Assembly: GCA_945861665.1 (NCBI GenBank)
Contig: CAMAVS010000004.1
Location: 1-64,000 of the forward strand
Direction: 5' to 3'
Source: Chitinophaga pinensis
GTDB taxonomy: Bacteria > Bacteroidota > Bacteroidia > UBA4408
DNA: 64,000 nt
In this document: in pieces, positions 55,992-64,000 of the stretch
Layout of the letters: the number at the start of each line of letters is the position of its first letter
How positions within the stretch are numbered: the first letter of the stretch is position 1
Position numbers and translations under genes: made by a program
Notes under the pieces: model-generated
Told to the model about the DNA's origin: nothing
The model's input: the letters and a program-made list of their open reading frames with translations, nothing else
The model's database searches: none

Positions 55992-56951
55992 TTATTTTAC
56001 TTTTCTGGCTATGGAACGCAGTGCAACATCCACAATATTTATAGCATCTAAGCCATATTTTGTCATCAACTCATCCGGTGTTCCGCTTTCTCCAAAACTG
56101 TCTTTTACTGCAACCATTTCTAATGGCGTTGGCAAGTGCAGTGCTAGTAATTGTGCTATACTGTCGCCTAAACCTCCATTCATTTGATGCTCTTCTGCTG
56201 TAACTACACACTTTGTTTTCATAGCCGACTGTAAGACTGCAATACTATCCAAAGGCTTAATGGTATGAATATTTATTATTTCGGCATTGACTCCTTTTGC
56301 AGCCAGCATTTCTCCGGCTTCAATGGCTTTCCAAACTAAATGACCAGTTGCAAAAATGGATACATCGGTGCCTTCGTTCAGCATAACAGCTTTTCCTATT
56401 TCAAATTTCTGGTCGGCAGGAGTAAAAACGGGTACGGCTGGTCGTCCAAAACGCAAATAAACAGGGCCATGATGTGCAGCAATTGCAATAGTTGCCGCCT
56501 TTGTTTGATTGTAATCGCATGGATTTATTACTGTCATTCCGGGAAGCATTTTCATTAACCCTAAATCTTCTAGTATTTGGTGTGTTGCACCATCTTCACC
56601 CAAAGTTAAACCTGCATGAGAGGCGCATATTTTTACATTTTTGCCAGAGTAGGCAATTGATTGTCTTATTTGATCGTATACGCGTCCGGTTGAGAAATTT
56701 GCAAAAGTACCCGTAAATGGAATTTTACCACCAATGGTCATTCCTGCTGCAATTCCTATCATATTTGCTTCAGCAATTCCTATCTGAAAAAAACGATCCG
56801 GGAATTCCTTTTCAAAAGCATCCATTTTTAAGGACCCTGTAAGGTCGGCACATAAGGCTACCACATTTGGGTTTGTTTTACCAAGCTCTAACAAGCCAGC
56901 ACCAAAGCCTGAACGTGTATCCTTTTTTTCAGTAAAGGTGTATTTTTTCAT
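55992..56951 (-). CDS. Transketolase C-terminal subunit (lone half)
   Basis: A 319-residue protein equal to the pyrimidine-binding and C-terminal domains of transketolase. The N-terminus KKDTRSGFGAGLLELGKTNPN is that of separate tktB-type subunits. GIAEANMIGIAAGMTIGGK carries the conserved cofactor-activating Glu, and SHAGLTLGEDGATHQ plus TAEEHQMNGGLGDSIA are family hallmarks. In many Bacteroidota the matching N-terminal subunit lies directly upstream; here the upstream gene is accD. The ATG at 56951 is chosen since the one at 56966 overlaps accD; either is possible. Confidence 0.85.
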   Translation of the reverse strand: MKKYTFTEKKDTRSGFGAGLLELGKTNPNVVALCADLTGSLKMDAFEKEFPDRFFQIGIAEANMIGIAAGMTIGGKIPFTGTFANFSTGRVYDQIRQSIAYSGKNVKICASHAGLTLGEDGATHQILEDLGLMKMLPGMTVINPCDYNQTKAATIAIAAHHGPVYLRFGRPAVPVFTPADQKFEIGKAVMLNEGTDVSIFATGHLVWKAIEAGEMLAAKGVNAEIINIHTIKPLDSIAVLQSAMKTKCVVTAEEHQMNGGLGDSIAQLLALHLPTPLEMVAVKDSFGESGTPDELMTKYGLDAINIVDVALRSIARKVK

Positions 56952-56955
56952 AAAA

Positions 56956-57801
56956 TTAGTTGGCAAGCATTTTTAGCAATGACGATAACTTACTTTTAAG
57001 TTCAGTTCGTGAAACAATAAAATCTAAAAATCCGTGTTCTAAAACAAACTCAGCTGTTTGAAATCCTTTTGGTAGATCTTTCCCAATGGTTTCTTTCACA
57101 ACTCGCGGACCTGCAAATGCAATTAATGAAGCTGGTTCAGCAATATTGAAATCGCCCAGCATTGCATAGGAAGCGGTAACGCCACCCGTTGTTGGGTCGG
57201 TAAGCAATGAAATATATGGAATTTTCGCCTTTGAAAGTAAGGCTAATTTCACAGATGTTTTTGCCATTTGCATCAATGAATATGCAGCTTCCATCATACG
57301 GGCTCCTCCCGATTTAGAGATAATTAATAGGGGAGTGCGTGTTTCGATGGCATAATCGATTGCTCGTGATATTTTTTCGCCCACTACAGAACCCATTGAG
57401 CCTCCAATAAATCCAAAATCCATACATGCAATAATTATGTTATGTCCGTAAATTGTACCGTGTGCAGTTCGTATGGCATCTTTTAATCCCGATTTTTTTT
57501 GTGTATCCGCCAAACGATCTGAATATTTTTTTGTATCAGTAAACTCAAGTGGGTCAGCGGAAGTAATGTTTTTGTTTATTTCAACGTACTTGTTATCATC
57601 AAAAATTATTTCGAAATAATCTAATGAAGCAATCTTTTCGTGATAACCACAATTTGTACAAACAAACAAATTTGCAACATGGTCTTGTGTTGTAGCTATT
57701 TGCTTGCAAGATGGGCATTTATACCACAAACCTTCTGGAGTTTCCTTTTTTTCGTTGGTTGATGTTGTAATACCTTCTTTAATTCTTTTAAACCAGCTCA
57801 T
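56956..57801 (-). CDS. accD: Acetyl-CoA carboxylase carboxyltransferase subunit beta
   Basis: Beta subunit of the carboxyltransferase that makes malonyl-CoA for fatty acid synthesis. The 281-residue protein has the zinc ribbon at its N-terminus: CPSCKQ (about 28) and CTNCGYHE (about 47). The crotonase-like domain follows with [19 protein letters not shown] (about 165), [17 protein letters not shown] (about 200) and [20 protein letters not shown] (about 225). It lies 52 bp after the aldolase gene and 4 nt before the transketolase half, on the same strand. Confidence 0.95.
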   Translation of the reverse strand: MSWFKRIKEGITTSTNEKKETPEGLWYKCPSCKQIATTQDHVANLFVCTNCGYHEKIASLDYFEIIFDDNKYVEINKNITSADPLEFTDTKKYSDRLADTQKKSGLKDAIRTAHGTIYGHNIIIACMDFGFIGGSMGSVVGEKISRAIDYAIETRTPLLIISKSGGARMMEAAYSLMQMAKTSVKLALLSKAKIPYISLLTDPTTGGVTASYAMLGDFNIAEPASLIAFAGPRVVKETIGKDLPKGFQTAEFVLEHGFLDFIVSRTELKSKLSSLLKMLAN

Positions 57802-57853
57802 TTGTTTAATTTGAAAATTAGAAAATTAATTAAATTTTTAAATGGGCACATTG

Positions 57854-58912
57854 CTATGCAATTGTTATCTCTTTTGACAAGTAAACATCCTGTATGGTAT
57901 TAAGTAATGCAATACCATCTTTCATTGATTTTTGAAATGCTTTTCGACCGGAAATTAAGCCTGTGCCACCGGCACGTTTGTTAATTACTGCTGTAGTTAC
58001 CGCTTCCGACAAATCGGAAGCACCTTTTGATTCGCCACCAGAGTTAATTAGGCCCATACGCCCCATATAGCAGTTTGCTATTTGGTAGCGACACAGGTCT
58101 ATAGGGTGATTGCTGGTAAGCTCGGAGTATACCTTAGGGCTTGTTTTTCCAAAGTTTATAGCTGTATAGCCACCGTTAATGGTTGGTAATTTTTGCTTAA
58201 TAATATCGGCTTGAATGGAAACGCCTAAGTGATTTGCTTGACCTGTAATATCGGTAGCGGTATGGTAATCAATATCGTCTTTTTTAAAACCATTATTGCG
58301 TAAATAACACCATAGAATGGTTGCCATTCCTAATTCGTGTGCACGTTCAAAAGCTTGAGCAACCTCAACAAGTTGTCGCCCTGATTCCTCGGAACCAAAA
58401 TAGATTGTGGCTCCAACAGCTGTAGCACCTAAGTTCCAAGCTTCTTCAACCGACCCGAACATAATTTGATCATATTTGTTAGGGTAAGTAAGAAACTCAT
58501 TGTGGTTGAGTTTAACAATAAAAGGTATTTTATGGGCATATTTGCGTGAAACTGACCCCAATACTCCAAATGTTGTAGCAACAGCATTACAACCGCTTTC
58601 CATTGCTAATTTAACGATATTTTCGCCATCAAAATAAATAGGATTTGGTGCAAAAGAAGCACCTGCTGAATGCTCAATACCTTGATCGACAGGTAAAATT
58701 GACATATATCCAGTACCGCTTAAACGACCGTGATTATATAAAGTAGATAAACTTCTTAATACCTGAGGATTGCGGTTGGTTTGTGCAAAAATTCGGTCAA
58801 CGAAATCGCCACCTGGTAAATGTAAAAGATCCTTAGAAATAGTTTTGCTTTGGTGGTTCAATAAGCTGTCGGCATCTTTGCCCAACAACTCAACAATTTT
58901 TGAATGAGACAT
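57854..58912 (-). CDS. fbaB: Fructose-bisphosphate aldolase, class I
   Basis: Schiff-base (metal-independent) aldolase of glycolysis, of the DhnA/FbaB type, 352 residues. [20 protein letters not shown] (about 74) opens the active site, and the lysine in [20 protein letters not shown] (about 130) or the one in [13 protein letters not shown] (about 255) forms the Schiff base. [16 protein letters not shown] (about 325) binds phosphate. First gene of the fba-accD-transketolase unit; a -7 box lies 27 nt upstream. Confidence 0.9.
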   Translation of the reverse strand: MSHSKIVELLGKDADSLLNHQSKTISKDLLHLPGGDFVDRIFAQTNRNPQVLRSLSTLYNHGRLSGTGYMSILPVDQGIEHSAGASFAPNPIYFDGENIVKLAMESGCNAVATTFGVLGSVSRKYAHKIPFIVKLNHNEFLTYPNKYDQIMFGSVEEAWNLGATAVGATIYFGSEESGRQLVEVAQAFERAHELGMATILWCYLRNNGFKKDDIDYHTATDITGQANHLGVSIQADIIKQKLPTINGGYTAINFGKTSPKVYSELTSNHPIDLCRYQIANCYMGRMGLINSGGESKGASDLSEAVTTAVINKRAGGTGLISGRKAFQKSMKDGIALLNTIQDVYLSKEITIA

Positions 58913-58938
58913 ATTCTTTTATTAAATTTTAAGAAACA

Positions 58939-58946
58939 CAAATCTA
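58939..58946 (-). promoter_or_regulatory. Putative -7 box of the aldolase unit
   Basis: Reads TAGATTTG on the minus strand, an exact match. A TTTG lies 16 nt upstream, slightly closer than usual. Confidence 0.42.
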
Positions 58947-59123
58947 GTAAAATTTACCTCACCAAAAAAAGAGTAGGGATATAGAACTAAGATATATATT
59001 TTGTTTCATTTTCGTATATCGGCCAAAAAATCGTGTTGCTAAATGTCCTATAATTAATATTATGTTAAATAGCCACACAGACATCACTCATATCAGCCTA
59101 TTAGTAGGTTTTAAATCGCTCAC

Positions 59124-59153
59124 AAAAAAACCCAATATGTTGAATATTGGGTT
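59124..59153 (-). terminator. Minus-strand terminator bounding the unexplained segment
   Basis: AACCCAATAT (59129-59138) pairs with ATATTGGGTT (59144-59153) over 10 bp with a 5-nt loop; on the minus strand it runs straight into seven T. It would end a minus-strand transcript coming from 59.2-59.56 kb. No gene sits immediately upstream on that strand except the GreA-like gene 400 nt away. Confidence 0.75.
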
Positions 59154-59159
59154 AAATTT

Positions 59160-59230
59160 GCCAAGCATCTATGTCTGTTCATAGATGCAAGTATTTTGGC
59201 AGTTCGCTCTAGCCGTCACTTGGAGCAACT
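59160..59230. other. Structured RNA-like segment
   Basis: GCCAA (59160-59164) pairs with TTGGC (59196-59200) and encloses a perfect 9-bp hairpin GCATCTATG / CATAGATGC (59165-59173 with 59180-59188). Next to it AGTT-c-GCTC (59201-59209) pairs with GAGC-AACT (59223-59230) with one bulged base. The pairing works on either strand. It could be part of a small RNA or a leader; no known riboswitch class is recognised. Confidence 0.45.
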
Positions 59231-59244
59231 AAAAACAACTCAAA

Positions 59245-59325
59245 ATGAAAATAATCATTAGAGATTTTAGTGTTGAAGTAAACTTGGTTGACCTAACCGT
59301 CTTGCTAAGTTTGTTTCTGAGTTAA
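59245..59325 (+). CDS. Possible 26-codon ORF in the terminator-bracketed segment
   Basis: ATG at 59245 to TAA at 59325 encodes a hydrophobic peptide, MKIIIRDFSVEVNL followed by VDLTVLLSLFLS. It is preceded by an A-rich stretch and the structured segment, and followed by a strong plus-strand terminator. There is no homologue known to me. The opposite strand holds an equally long protein-like frame (59267-59380), so real coding on this strand is far from certain. Confidence 0.2.
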   Translation: MKIIIRDFSVEVNLVDLTVLLSLFLS

Positions 59326-59380
59326 GATAGTACGCTACCAAAGTATCAATTGAGAAGCGACCTTTGTGTCGCTTCTTTTT
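59267..59380 (-). pseudogene. ATG-less protein-like frame, possible gene relic
   Basis: On the minus strand 37 sense codons run between two stops and read KKKRHKGRF, then SIDTLVAYYLNSETNLARRL and GQPSLLQH-stop. The composition is protein-like, but there is no ATG and the first third coincides with the arms of the plus-strand terminator hairpin. It could be the 3' end of a lost gene, or chance. I recognise no family. Confidence 0.2.
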
Positions 59381-59382
59381 TT
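59353..59382 (+). terminator. Strong plus-strand terminator without an annotated gene
   Basis: AGAAGCGAC (59353-59361) pairs perfectly with GTCGCTTCT (59368-59376) with a 6-nt loop, followed by six T. No plus-strand gene precedes it for more than 9 kb except the tiny frame at 59245, so it should end an unannotated plus-strand transcript. A TAAGTTTG at 59306-59313 with TTGG 18 nt upstream could be its promoter. Confidence 0.8.
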
Positions 59383-59557
59383 AGCTTAAAGAACTAGCTA
59401 GAAAATAAAAAAACAGAAGTCGTTATCTGCCCTCACACAACCGAAGCAAAGTAACATAATATTGTATTATACGACTAGCTAGAGTACTTAATTTTACAAG
59501 GCTTCTAGCTCGTCCTATAATAGGTTTTTATGTTAAGTATGTTTTTAAAAACTCCTA
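59383..59557. repeat. Gene-free region with direct and inverted repeats
   Basis: ACTAGCTAGA occurs twice in direct orientation (59393-59402 and 59474-59483). ATAATAGG (59517-59524) with CCTATTAT (59554-59561) plus adjoining T5/A5 form an imperfect hairpin overlapping the stop codon of the GreA-like gene. Nothing else is supportable here. Confidence 0.4.
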
Positions 59558-60016
59558 TTATCCCACTTTCAAAATACGATATTCTTTCCCATTGAAAGAG
59601 AAACTATTTTTAGCTTCAACCAAAGCCATTCCAATTGGCGACTCAACGGAAACGGCAAAATAATCTTGTTTATCGATACATACTTTACCTGCACTAATAG
59701 ATAGATAATAATTCCCATTATTGGTAAGCACTAAACTTCCGGTTTTTATTTTATGTGTAATTAGCTCGAAACTTCTTGAATTTAATATCATTTGTTGCTT
59801 TTGAACATCCATTAATTGGTATGATAATTTCTCTTGCTCCAATTGAGCCATAGTTCGGCCTGTTTCGTGTTTATCACCTACGCTGCTTTTTGTTTCATCG
59901 TTTGCCGATTCACTTAACGAAGCCATTGCTGTTTGAATGTTATGTAAACGATTGTTTACATAATCAATACAACATTTATGAAGTTTACCCTTTAAAGCTA
60001 TAAAATCATTCACCAA
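59558..60016 (-). CDS. GreA/GreB C-terminal domain-like protein
   Basis: A 152-residue protein resembling transcript cleavage factors. An N-terminal helical region (about 1-85) could form the coiled coil, though it lacks the clear acidic tip of GreA. The C-terminal part ITHKIKTGSLVLTNNGNYYL ... ISAGKVCIDKQDYFAVSVES and SPIGMALVEAKN matches the FKBP-like GreA C-domain, where SPLGxALxG is typical. Similar Bacteroidota proteins are sometimes mislabelled 3-oxoacyl-ACP synthase. It overlaps the upstream MFS gene by 11 bp and is likely co-transcribed with it. Confidence 0.7.
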   Translation of the reverse strand: MVNDFIALKGKLHKCCIDYVNNRLHNIQTAMASLSESANDETKSSVGDKHETGRTMAQLEQEKLSYQLMDVQKQQMILNSRSFELITHKIKTGSLVLTNNGNYYLSISAGKVCIDKQDYFAVSVESPIGMALVEAKNSFSFNGKEYRILKVG

Positions 60017-61457
60017 GTTCCCGTTTTTTATTTTGTATCAAAAATACACCTAATGCAACTGTTATAAGTGCTACAGTAATGGGATAATAAAGTCCTGCAA
60101 ACATATTTCCAGATTTAATAACTACTGTTTCGGCAATTAATGGTGTTAAGCCTCCAAATACTCCATTTCCAATATGGTAAGGAAGCGACAAGGACGTGTA
60201 CCTTATTTTTGCAGGAAATAATTCCACTAAAAAAGCGGCTATTGGCCCGTAAGCCATCGCCACAAATAGCAATTGAATAAAAATTAGCATACCAATTATC
60301 CAAAGATTGTGGTTTGGAAGTATTAATGTACTTGCACTTTTTTGTTTTTCTATCTTTTCAATTCTAATAACACCGTTTGAGTATTCGTATTTATTCACAA
60401 TGAGAGAATCTCCTCCTCCTGTTATTTTTGTTTCAATACTGCTCGGCATAGTATTTTCAATTTGTTGCCAGCTTTTCCAGTCGGCTTGCTTCGCCATATT
60501 TTTATACAGGCTCATATAGCTTATAGCAGCTAAAAATATTCCACTTAACATAATCCATTTTCGCCCTACCCTATCCGAAATACTTGCAAACAGGATAAAT
60601 AGAGGGGTGCCAATAATTAAAACCGGAATAAGCAACCACTGTATTTGAGTTGCTTCGATACCCAATGTTTTAATACAAAAATTCATTGCATAAAATTGCC
60701 CTGTATACCACACCACTCCTTGTCCAGCTGTTACACCAAACAAAGCAATTAATACCCATTTTAAATTGTTCCAATTGCCAAAACTTTCACGAATAGGATT
60801 TTTGGATGACTTACCTTGTTCTTTTAATTTTTTAAAAACGGGCGATTCATCCATTTTAAGTCGTATGTAATACGAAACAGCAACCAACAAAATAGAACCC
60901 AAAAAAGGTATTCGCCAACCCCAAGCATTGAAATTATCGTTGCTCATTAATGCTTTACAAGATAAAATAACCAGAAGCGATATTAACAATCCAATGGTAG
61001 CTGTTGTTTGAATAAAACTGGTATAAAATCCTTTTCTATTTTCTGGCGCGTGTTCTGCAACGTATATTGCAGCGCCCCCATACTCGCCTCCTAATGCAAG
61101 TCCTTGTAGAGCGCGAAGCAGAAATACAATGATGGGTGCAAATACCCCTATAGTATCGTACGAAGGTATCAGTCCAATTGCAAACGTGGACCCACCCATA
61201 ATAAGTAAAGTTACAAGAAAGGTGTATTTTCTTCCAATCATATCGCCCAGCCTGCCAAAGACAATTGCCCCGAAAGGACGGACAACAAAGCCAACTCCAA
61301 AGGCAGCTAAGGTGGCTAAAAATCCTGCTGTTGGGTTCTCTTTTGGAAAAAACTGGGTTGAGATAATGGTTGCTAAGCTGCCAAAAATATAAAAGTCATA
61401 CCACTCTATCATTGTACCTACCGATGATGCACCAATAACCTTCCAAATATTTTTCAT
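60006..61457 (-). CDS. MFS transporter, metabolite:H+ symporter type
   Basis: Proton-coupled transporter of 483 residues with twelve predicted helices, similar to ProP/KgtP-like (MHS) carriers. ASSVGTMIEWYDFYIFGSLA (about 10) and GRLGDMIGRKYTFL (about 70) are group hallmarks, as is LALGGEYGGAAIYVAEHAPE (about 120). A loop of about 70 residues (about 325-395) between two C-terminal helices is long for the family. The substrate cannot be predicted (dicarboxylate, proline, betaine or similar). Confidence 0.85.
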   Translation of the reverse strand: MKNIWKVIGASSVGTMIEWYDFYIFGSLATIISTQFFPKENPTAGFLATLAAFGVGFVVRPFGAIVFGRLGDMIGRKYTFLVTLLIMGGSTFAIGLIPSYDTIGVFAPIIVFLLRALQGLALGGEYGGAAIYVAEHAPENRKGFYTSFIQTTATIGLLISLLVILSCKALMSNDNFNAWGWRIPFLGSILLVAVSYYIRLKMDESPVFKKLKEQGKSSKNPIRESFGNWNNLKWVLIALFGVTAGQGVVWYTGQFYAMNFCIKTLGIEATQIQWLLIPVLIIGTPLFILFASISDRVGRKWIMLSGIFLAAISYMSLYKNMAKQADWKSWQQIENTMPSSIETKITGGGDSLIVNKYEYSNGVIRIEKIEKQKSASTLILPNHNLWIIGMLIFIQLLFVAMAYGPIAAFLVELFPAKIRYTSLSLPYHIGNGVFGGLTPLIAETVVIKSGNMFAGLYYPITVALITVALGVFLIQNKKRELGE

Positions 61458-61499
61458 GTTTCAGTTTGGATGTTTCCTTTTTGAGTTGAATCAATAGGA

Positions 61500-62708
61500 T
61501 TAATCAAAATCCTTATACAGCAAATACTTTTTTCGAATAATTTTATATTCATTTAATTTTGTTTTCCAAGAATCGCGAATATTGTCTTCACTCATTCCTG
61601 CTTCAATTTGCAACTTTAATTCATCATTTCCGGCAAGTGTATTAAAATAGTTGTTGAAATATTCTTTTTTATTGGGATACTTTTTATACAAATCTATTAA
61701 CCAAAATAAGTTTATTCTTTTTTCATACCGCATTATCATATCGCCATAATTACTAAGATCATATCCTTTGCATACTTTATCCATATACAATGGCGATTTG
61801 GCTCCTGATGTGCTTTTTGGTGTAAACGAATACCTACCATCGCTTACAGAAGGATGTCCTACAACCTGAAAAGGCTTGTCGGTTCCACGACCTATACTTA
61901 TAACCGTGCCTTCAAAAAAACACAAACTTGGATACAAGTAAACTGATTTCATATCCGGTAAATTAGGTGATGGTTTAATAGGTAAAGTATAATAATGGTT
62001 ATGATTATATCCATCACAAACAATAACTGTTAAGTTGCAAATTGCTTTATTGGGCAACCAACCTTCACCGTTCAACATTTTTGCATATTCTCCAATGGTT
62101 AGTCCATAAACAACCGGAACCGGATCAACTCCAACAAAAGAAGTAAATGCTTTATCCAAAACCGGACCATCCACAAAATAACCGTTAGGATTTGGTCTAT
62201 CGAGTACAATAAGCTGTTTTTTGTTTTCAGCACAAGCCTCCATCATATAATGCAAAGTTGAAACATAGGTATAAAAGCGTACTCCTACGTCTTGAATATC
62301 GTATACAACAATGTCAATATCGGCCATATCACTTCTAGAGGGCTTTTTTTTATCGCCATACAATGAAACAATTCGTATTCCAGTTTTTTTATCCTTTGAA
62401 TTTGGAATGTCTTCTCCTGCATCGTTGCTTCCCCTAAATCCGTGTTCCGGACAAAACACCTTTTTTATATTTACACCCAGTTTTAATAAGCTATCCACTA
62501 AACTAGTTTTGTTAATTACCGATGTTTGATTTACCAGGAGTGCAACTCTTTTGCCTGTTAACAAAGGGACATAGCTTTTTGTATTATTAGCTCCTACCGT
62601 AATTTCTTGTTGATTTTTTGTGTCAGGGATTAAGTGGGTATAATTTTGAGCTGTACAAAAATTAGAATACAATAAACTACAAAGTATTAAAAAATGTTTA
62701 GTGAACAT
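61500..62708 (-). CDS. namZ: DUF1343 protein, NamZ-like exo-beta-N-acetylmuramidase
   Basis: Exported 402-residue protein with a signal peptide (LILCSLLYSNFCTAQ). The DUF1343 domain fills the chain: GKRVALLVNQTSVI (about 52), FCPEHGFRGSNDAGED (about 85, with the acidic residues of the active site), VVYDIQDVGVRFYTYVSTL (about 130), IVLDRPNPNG (about 165) and VISIGRGTDKPFQVVGHPS (about 262). Characterised members (NamZ, GH171) release terminal MurNAc from peptidoglycan fragments, so a wall-recycling role is expected in the periplasm. Confidence 0.88.
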   Translation of the reverse strand: MFTKHFLILCSLLYSNFCTAQNYTHLIPDTKNQQEITVGANNTKSYVPLLTGKRVALLVNQTSVINKTSLVDSLLKLGVNIKKVFCPEHGFRGSNDAGEDIPNSKDKKTGIRIVSLYGDKKKPSRSDMADIDIVVYDIQDVGVRFYTYVSTLHYMMEACAENKKQLIVLDRPNPNGYFVDGPVLDKAFTSFVGVDPVPVVYGLTIGEYAKMLNGEGWLPNKAICNLTVIVCDGYNHNHYYTLPIKPSPNLPDMKSVYLYPSLCFFEGTVISIGRGTDKPFQVVGHPSVSDGRYSFTPKSTSGAKSPLYMDKVCKGYDLSNYGDMIMRYEKRINLFWLIDLYKKYPNKKEYFNNYFNTLAGNDELKLQIEAGMSEDNIRDSWKTKLNEYKIIRKKYLLYKDFD

Positions 62709-62782
62709 AATGTCTTTTTTTTGCTAGTATACACAATTATTGCAAAATTTACACCAAATTGCACTACTAAAAATTATATTTT

Positions 62783-64000
62783 TTGAATACCGAACTATTT
62801 ATTGCAAAGCGAATATTATTAGGCGGTGGACAGCGTTTATCCAGTCCCATTGTAAACATTGCTATAATTGCAATTGTATTAAGCATTACTGTGATGATAA
62901 TTTCGGTGGCTGTATTAAACGGATATAAGCAGGAAATTACAAGTAAGGTTATAGGTTTTGGCTCTCATATTGTAATTAATCCTTTTGGCGAAGATGATTT
63001 GATGGAGGCTAAACCCATTAGCAGGTTCAAGTTGTTTGTTAACGACATAAAAAAACAAAAAGAAATTAAACACGTTCAGGTATTTGCAAATAAAGCTGGT
63101 ATTATAAAAACAAAAACAGACATTGAAGGTGTTGTTCTAAAAGGTATTGGTGAAGATTTTGATTGGACTTTTTTTAATAAAAACATCGTTGAAGGAAGAT
63201 CTTTTAAGGTGTTGCCAAACAAAAATTGCTATGAAATAATTATTTCGAAAAACATTGCAAATAAACTTAACTTAAAGGTTGGAAGCGATGTGGTGATGTA
63301 TTTTATTCAAAAACCTCCAAGAGTTCGAAAATTTAAAGTGTCGGGGATTTACCAAAGTGGATTAGAAGAGTTTGATGATAAATTTATTTTAGGTGATATT
63401 TCACATATACAAAAATTAAATGATTGGGATAGTTCTAACGTAGCAGGCTTTGAAGTGTTGGTGAATGATTTTAATTTAGTAGATAAAACAGCTGAAACTT
63501 TATATGATATGGTTGATTCGGATATGAATGTTAGGACGATTAAAGAAGTAAATCCACAATTGTTTGACTGGTTGGAGCTTCAGAATATTAGTGTGTTGAT
63601 ACTTTTAGTAATGATGATTGTGGTTGCTGTAATAAATATGACAACGGCATTACTCATTTTAATTCTTGAAAGAACCAATATGATTGGTATTTTAAAAGCA
63701 TTGGGCTCACCCAATTGGAGTGTACGTAAAGTGTTTTTGTACAATGCTGGCTTTATAATTGCAAAAGGTCTTTTTTTTGGAAACATACTAGGTTTAGGAT
63801 TGTGCTTCTTACAAAAACAATTTTCTATACTATCACTCGATAAAACTATTTACTATGTTTCAACGGTGCCAATAGATTTAAGTATAGGTAATATTATTGT
63901 ATTAAACGCAACAACATTAATAATTTGCTTTTTTATACTGATAATACCTTCCTATATTATTACTCGAATTAGTCCTCTAAAGGCTATACGATATAATTAA
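62783..64000 (+). CDS. LolC/LolE-type ABC transporter permease
   Basis: FtsX-fold permease of 405 residues in the family that extracts lipoproteins from the inner membrane. An N-terminal helix (IVNIAIIAIVLSITVMIISV, about 23-45) is followed by a large periplasmic domain, and three C-terminal helices (about 270-400) with ERTNMIGILKALGSPNWSVR, the coupling segment of this family. FIAKRILLGGGQRLSSPIVN is the LolC/E N-terminal signature. It starts with TTG, since no ATG is near the conserved N-terminus. The stop codon is the last three bases of the window. The ATPase partner is not in view. Confidence 0.83.
   Translation: MNTELFIAKRILLGGGQRLSSPIVNIAIIAIVLSITVMIISVAVLNGYKQEITSKVIGFGSHIVINPFGEDDLMEAKPISRFKLFVNDIKKQKEIKHVQVFANKAGIIKTKTDIEGVVLKGIGEDFDWTFFNKNIVEGRSFKVLPNKNCYEIIISKNIANKLNLKVGSDVVMYFIQKPPRVRKFKVSGIYQSGLEEFDDKFILGDISHIQKLNDWDSSNVAGFEVLVNDFNLVDKTAETLYDMVDSDMNVRTIKEVNPQLFDWLELQNISVLILLVMMIVVAVINMTTALLILILERTNMIGILKALGSPNWSVRKVFLYNAGFIIAKGLFFGNILGLGLCFLQKQFSILSLDKTIYYVSTVPIDLSIGNIIVLNATTLIICFFILIIPSYIITRISPLKAIRYN

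Noticed and set aside
56952-56966. Frameshift joining the transketolase half to a missing N-terminal part
   Set aside because: The upstream frame is a complete accD; no transketolase N-terminal remnant is visible.
58913-59557. tRNA, tmRNA, RNase P or SRP RNA in the largest gap
   Set aside because: No cloverleaf, no tmRNA tag ending in LAA, and none of the conserved cores of RNase P or SRP RNA was found by eye.

Overview
The window is a 64-kb piece of a low-GC chromosome from a member of the phylum Bacteroidota. The support is consistent: type IX secretion (T9SS) C-terminal sorting domains, a short primary sigma factor without region 1.1, Bacteroidota promoter boxes (TAnnTTTG, often with an upstream TTTG/TTG 18-20 nt away), a serine palmitoyltransferase-type enzyme for sphingolipids, a long GAPDH, a fused IcmF mutase, and the cluster bamD / omega-like rpoZ / coaBC / DUF4835 / recN. 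I cannot name a genus. I saw no rRNA, tRNA, CRISPR array, prophage or intact insertion sequence. Most of the window is ordinary core genome, densely packed in short operons on both strands.

Layout. 0-4.5 kb: an RhlE-type helicase, then a secreted CotH-family kinase flanked by two decayed secreted-protein relics, a CoA-binding protein and an OsmC protein. 4.5-18 kb: a VWA-like membrane protein with fabG, a Smr protein, a TPR lipoprotein, dapD, transaldolase, the gap / PF04020 / cvfB operon, rpoD, a Do-type protease, and dapF between two unknown genes. 18-24 kb: two TPR proteins (one of 940 residues), a lipid A-type acyltransferase and a DASS transporter. 24.5-29.5 kb: the conserved recN to bamD block. 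29.5-35 kb: spt, rpsA, pyrF, prfA. 35-46 kb is the most accessory-looking stretch: two more CotH kinases (one with a P-domain), an orphan Wzc-like tyrosine autokinase with a Tyr/Gly tail, a 956-residue repeat protein with a T9SS tail, a 68-residue PID-CTERM protein, an exosortase and its associated membrane protein. 46-64 kb: glyA, a ferredoxin back to back with a LuxC-type acyl-CoA reductase, icmF, two peptidases, a lone transketolase C-terminal half with accD and class I aldolase, a GreA-like protein, an MFS transporter, a NamZ-like muramidase, and a LolC/E-type permease whose stop codon is the last base of the window.

How it fits together. At least four cell-surface proteins use the T9SS route (three CotH kinases and the repeat protein). 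The repeat protein sits 11 nt upstream of the PID-CTERM gene, which should be processed by the exosortase encoded just downstream, so two surface-sorting systems meet in one locus beside a polysaccharide co-polymerase/kinase. The least explained DNA is the 645-bp gap at 58.9-59.56 kb, where a structured segment is bracketed by two strong outward-acting intrinsic terminators and holds only a 26-codon frame on one strand and an ATG-less, protein-like frame on the other.
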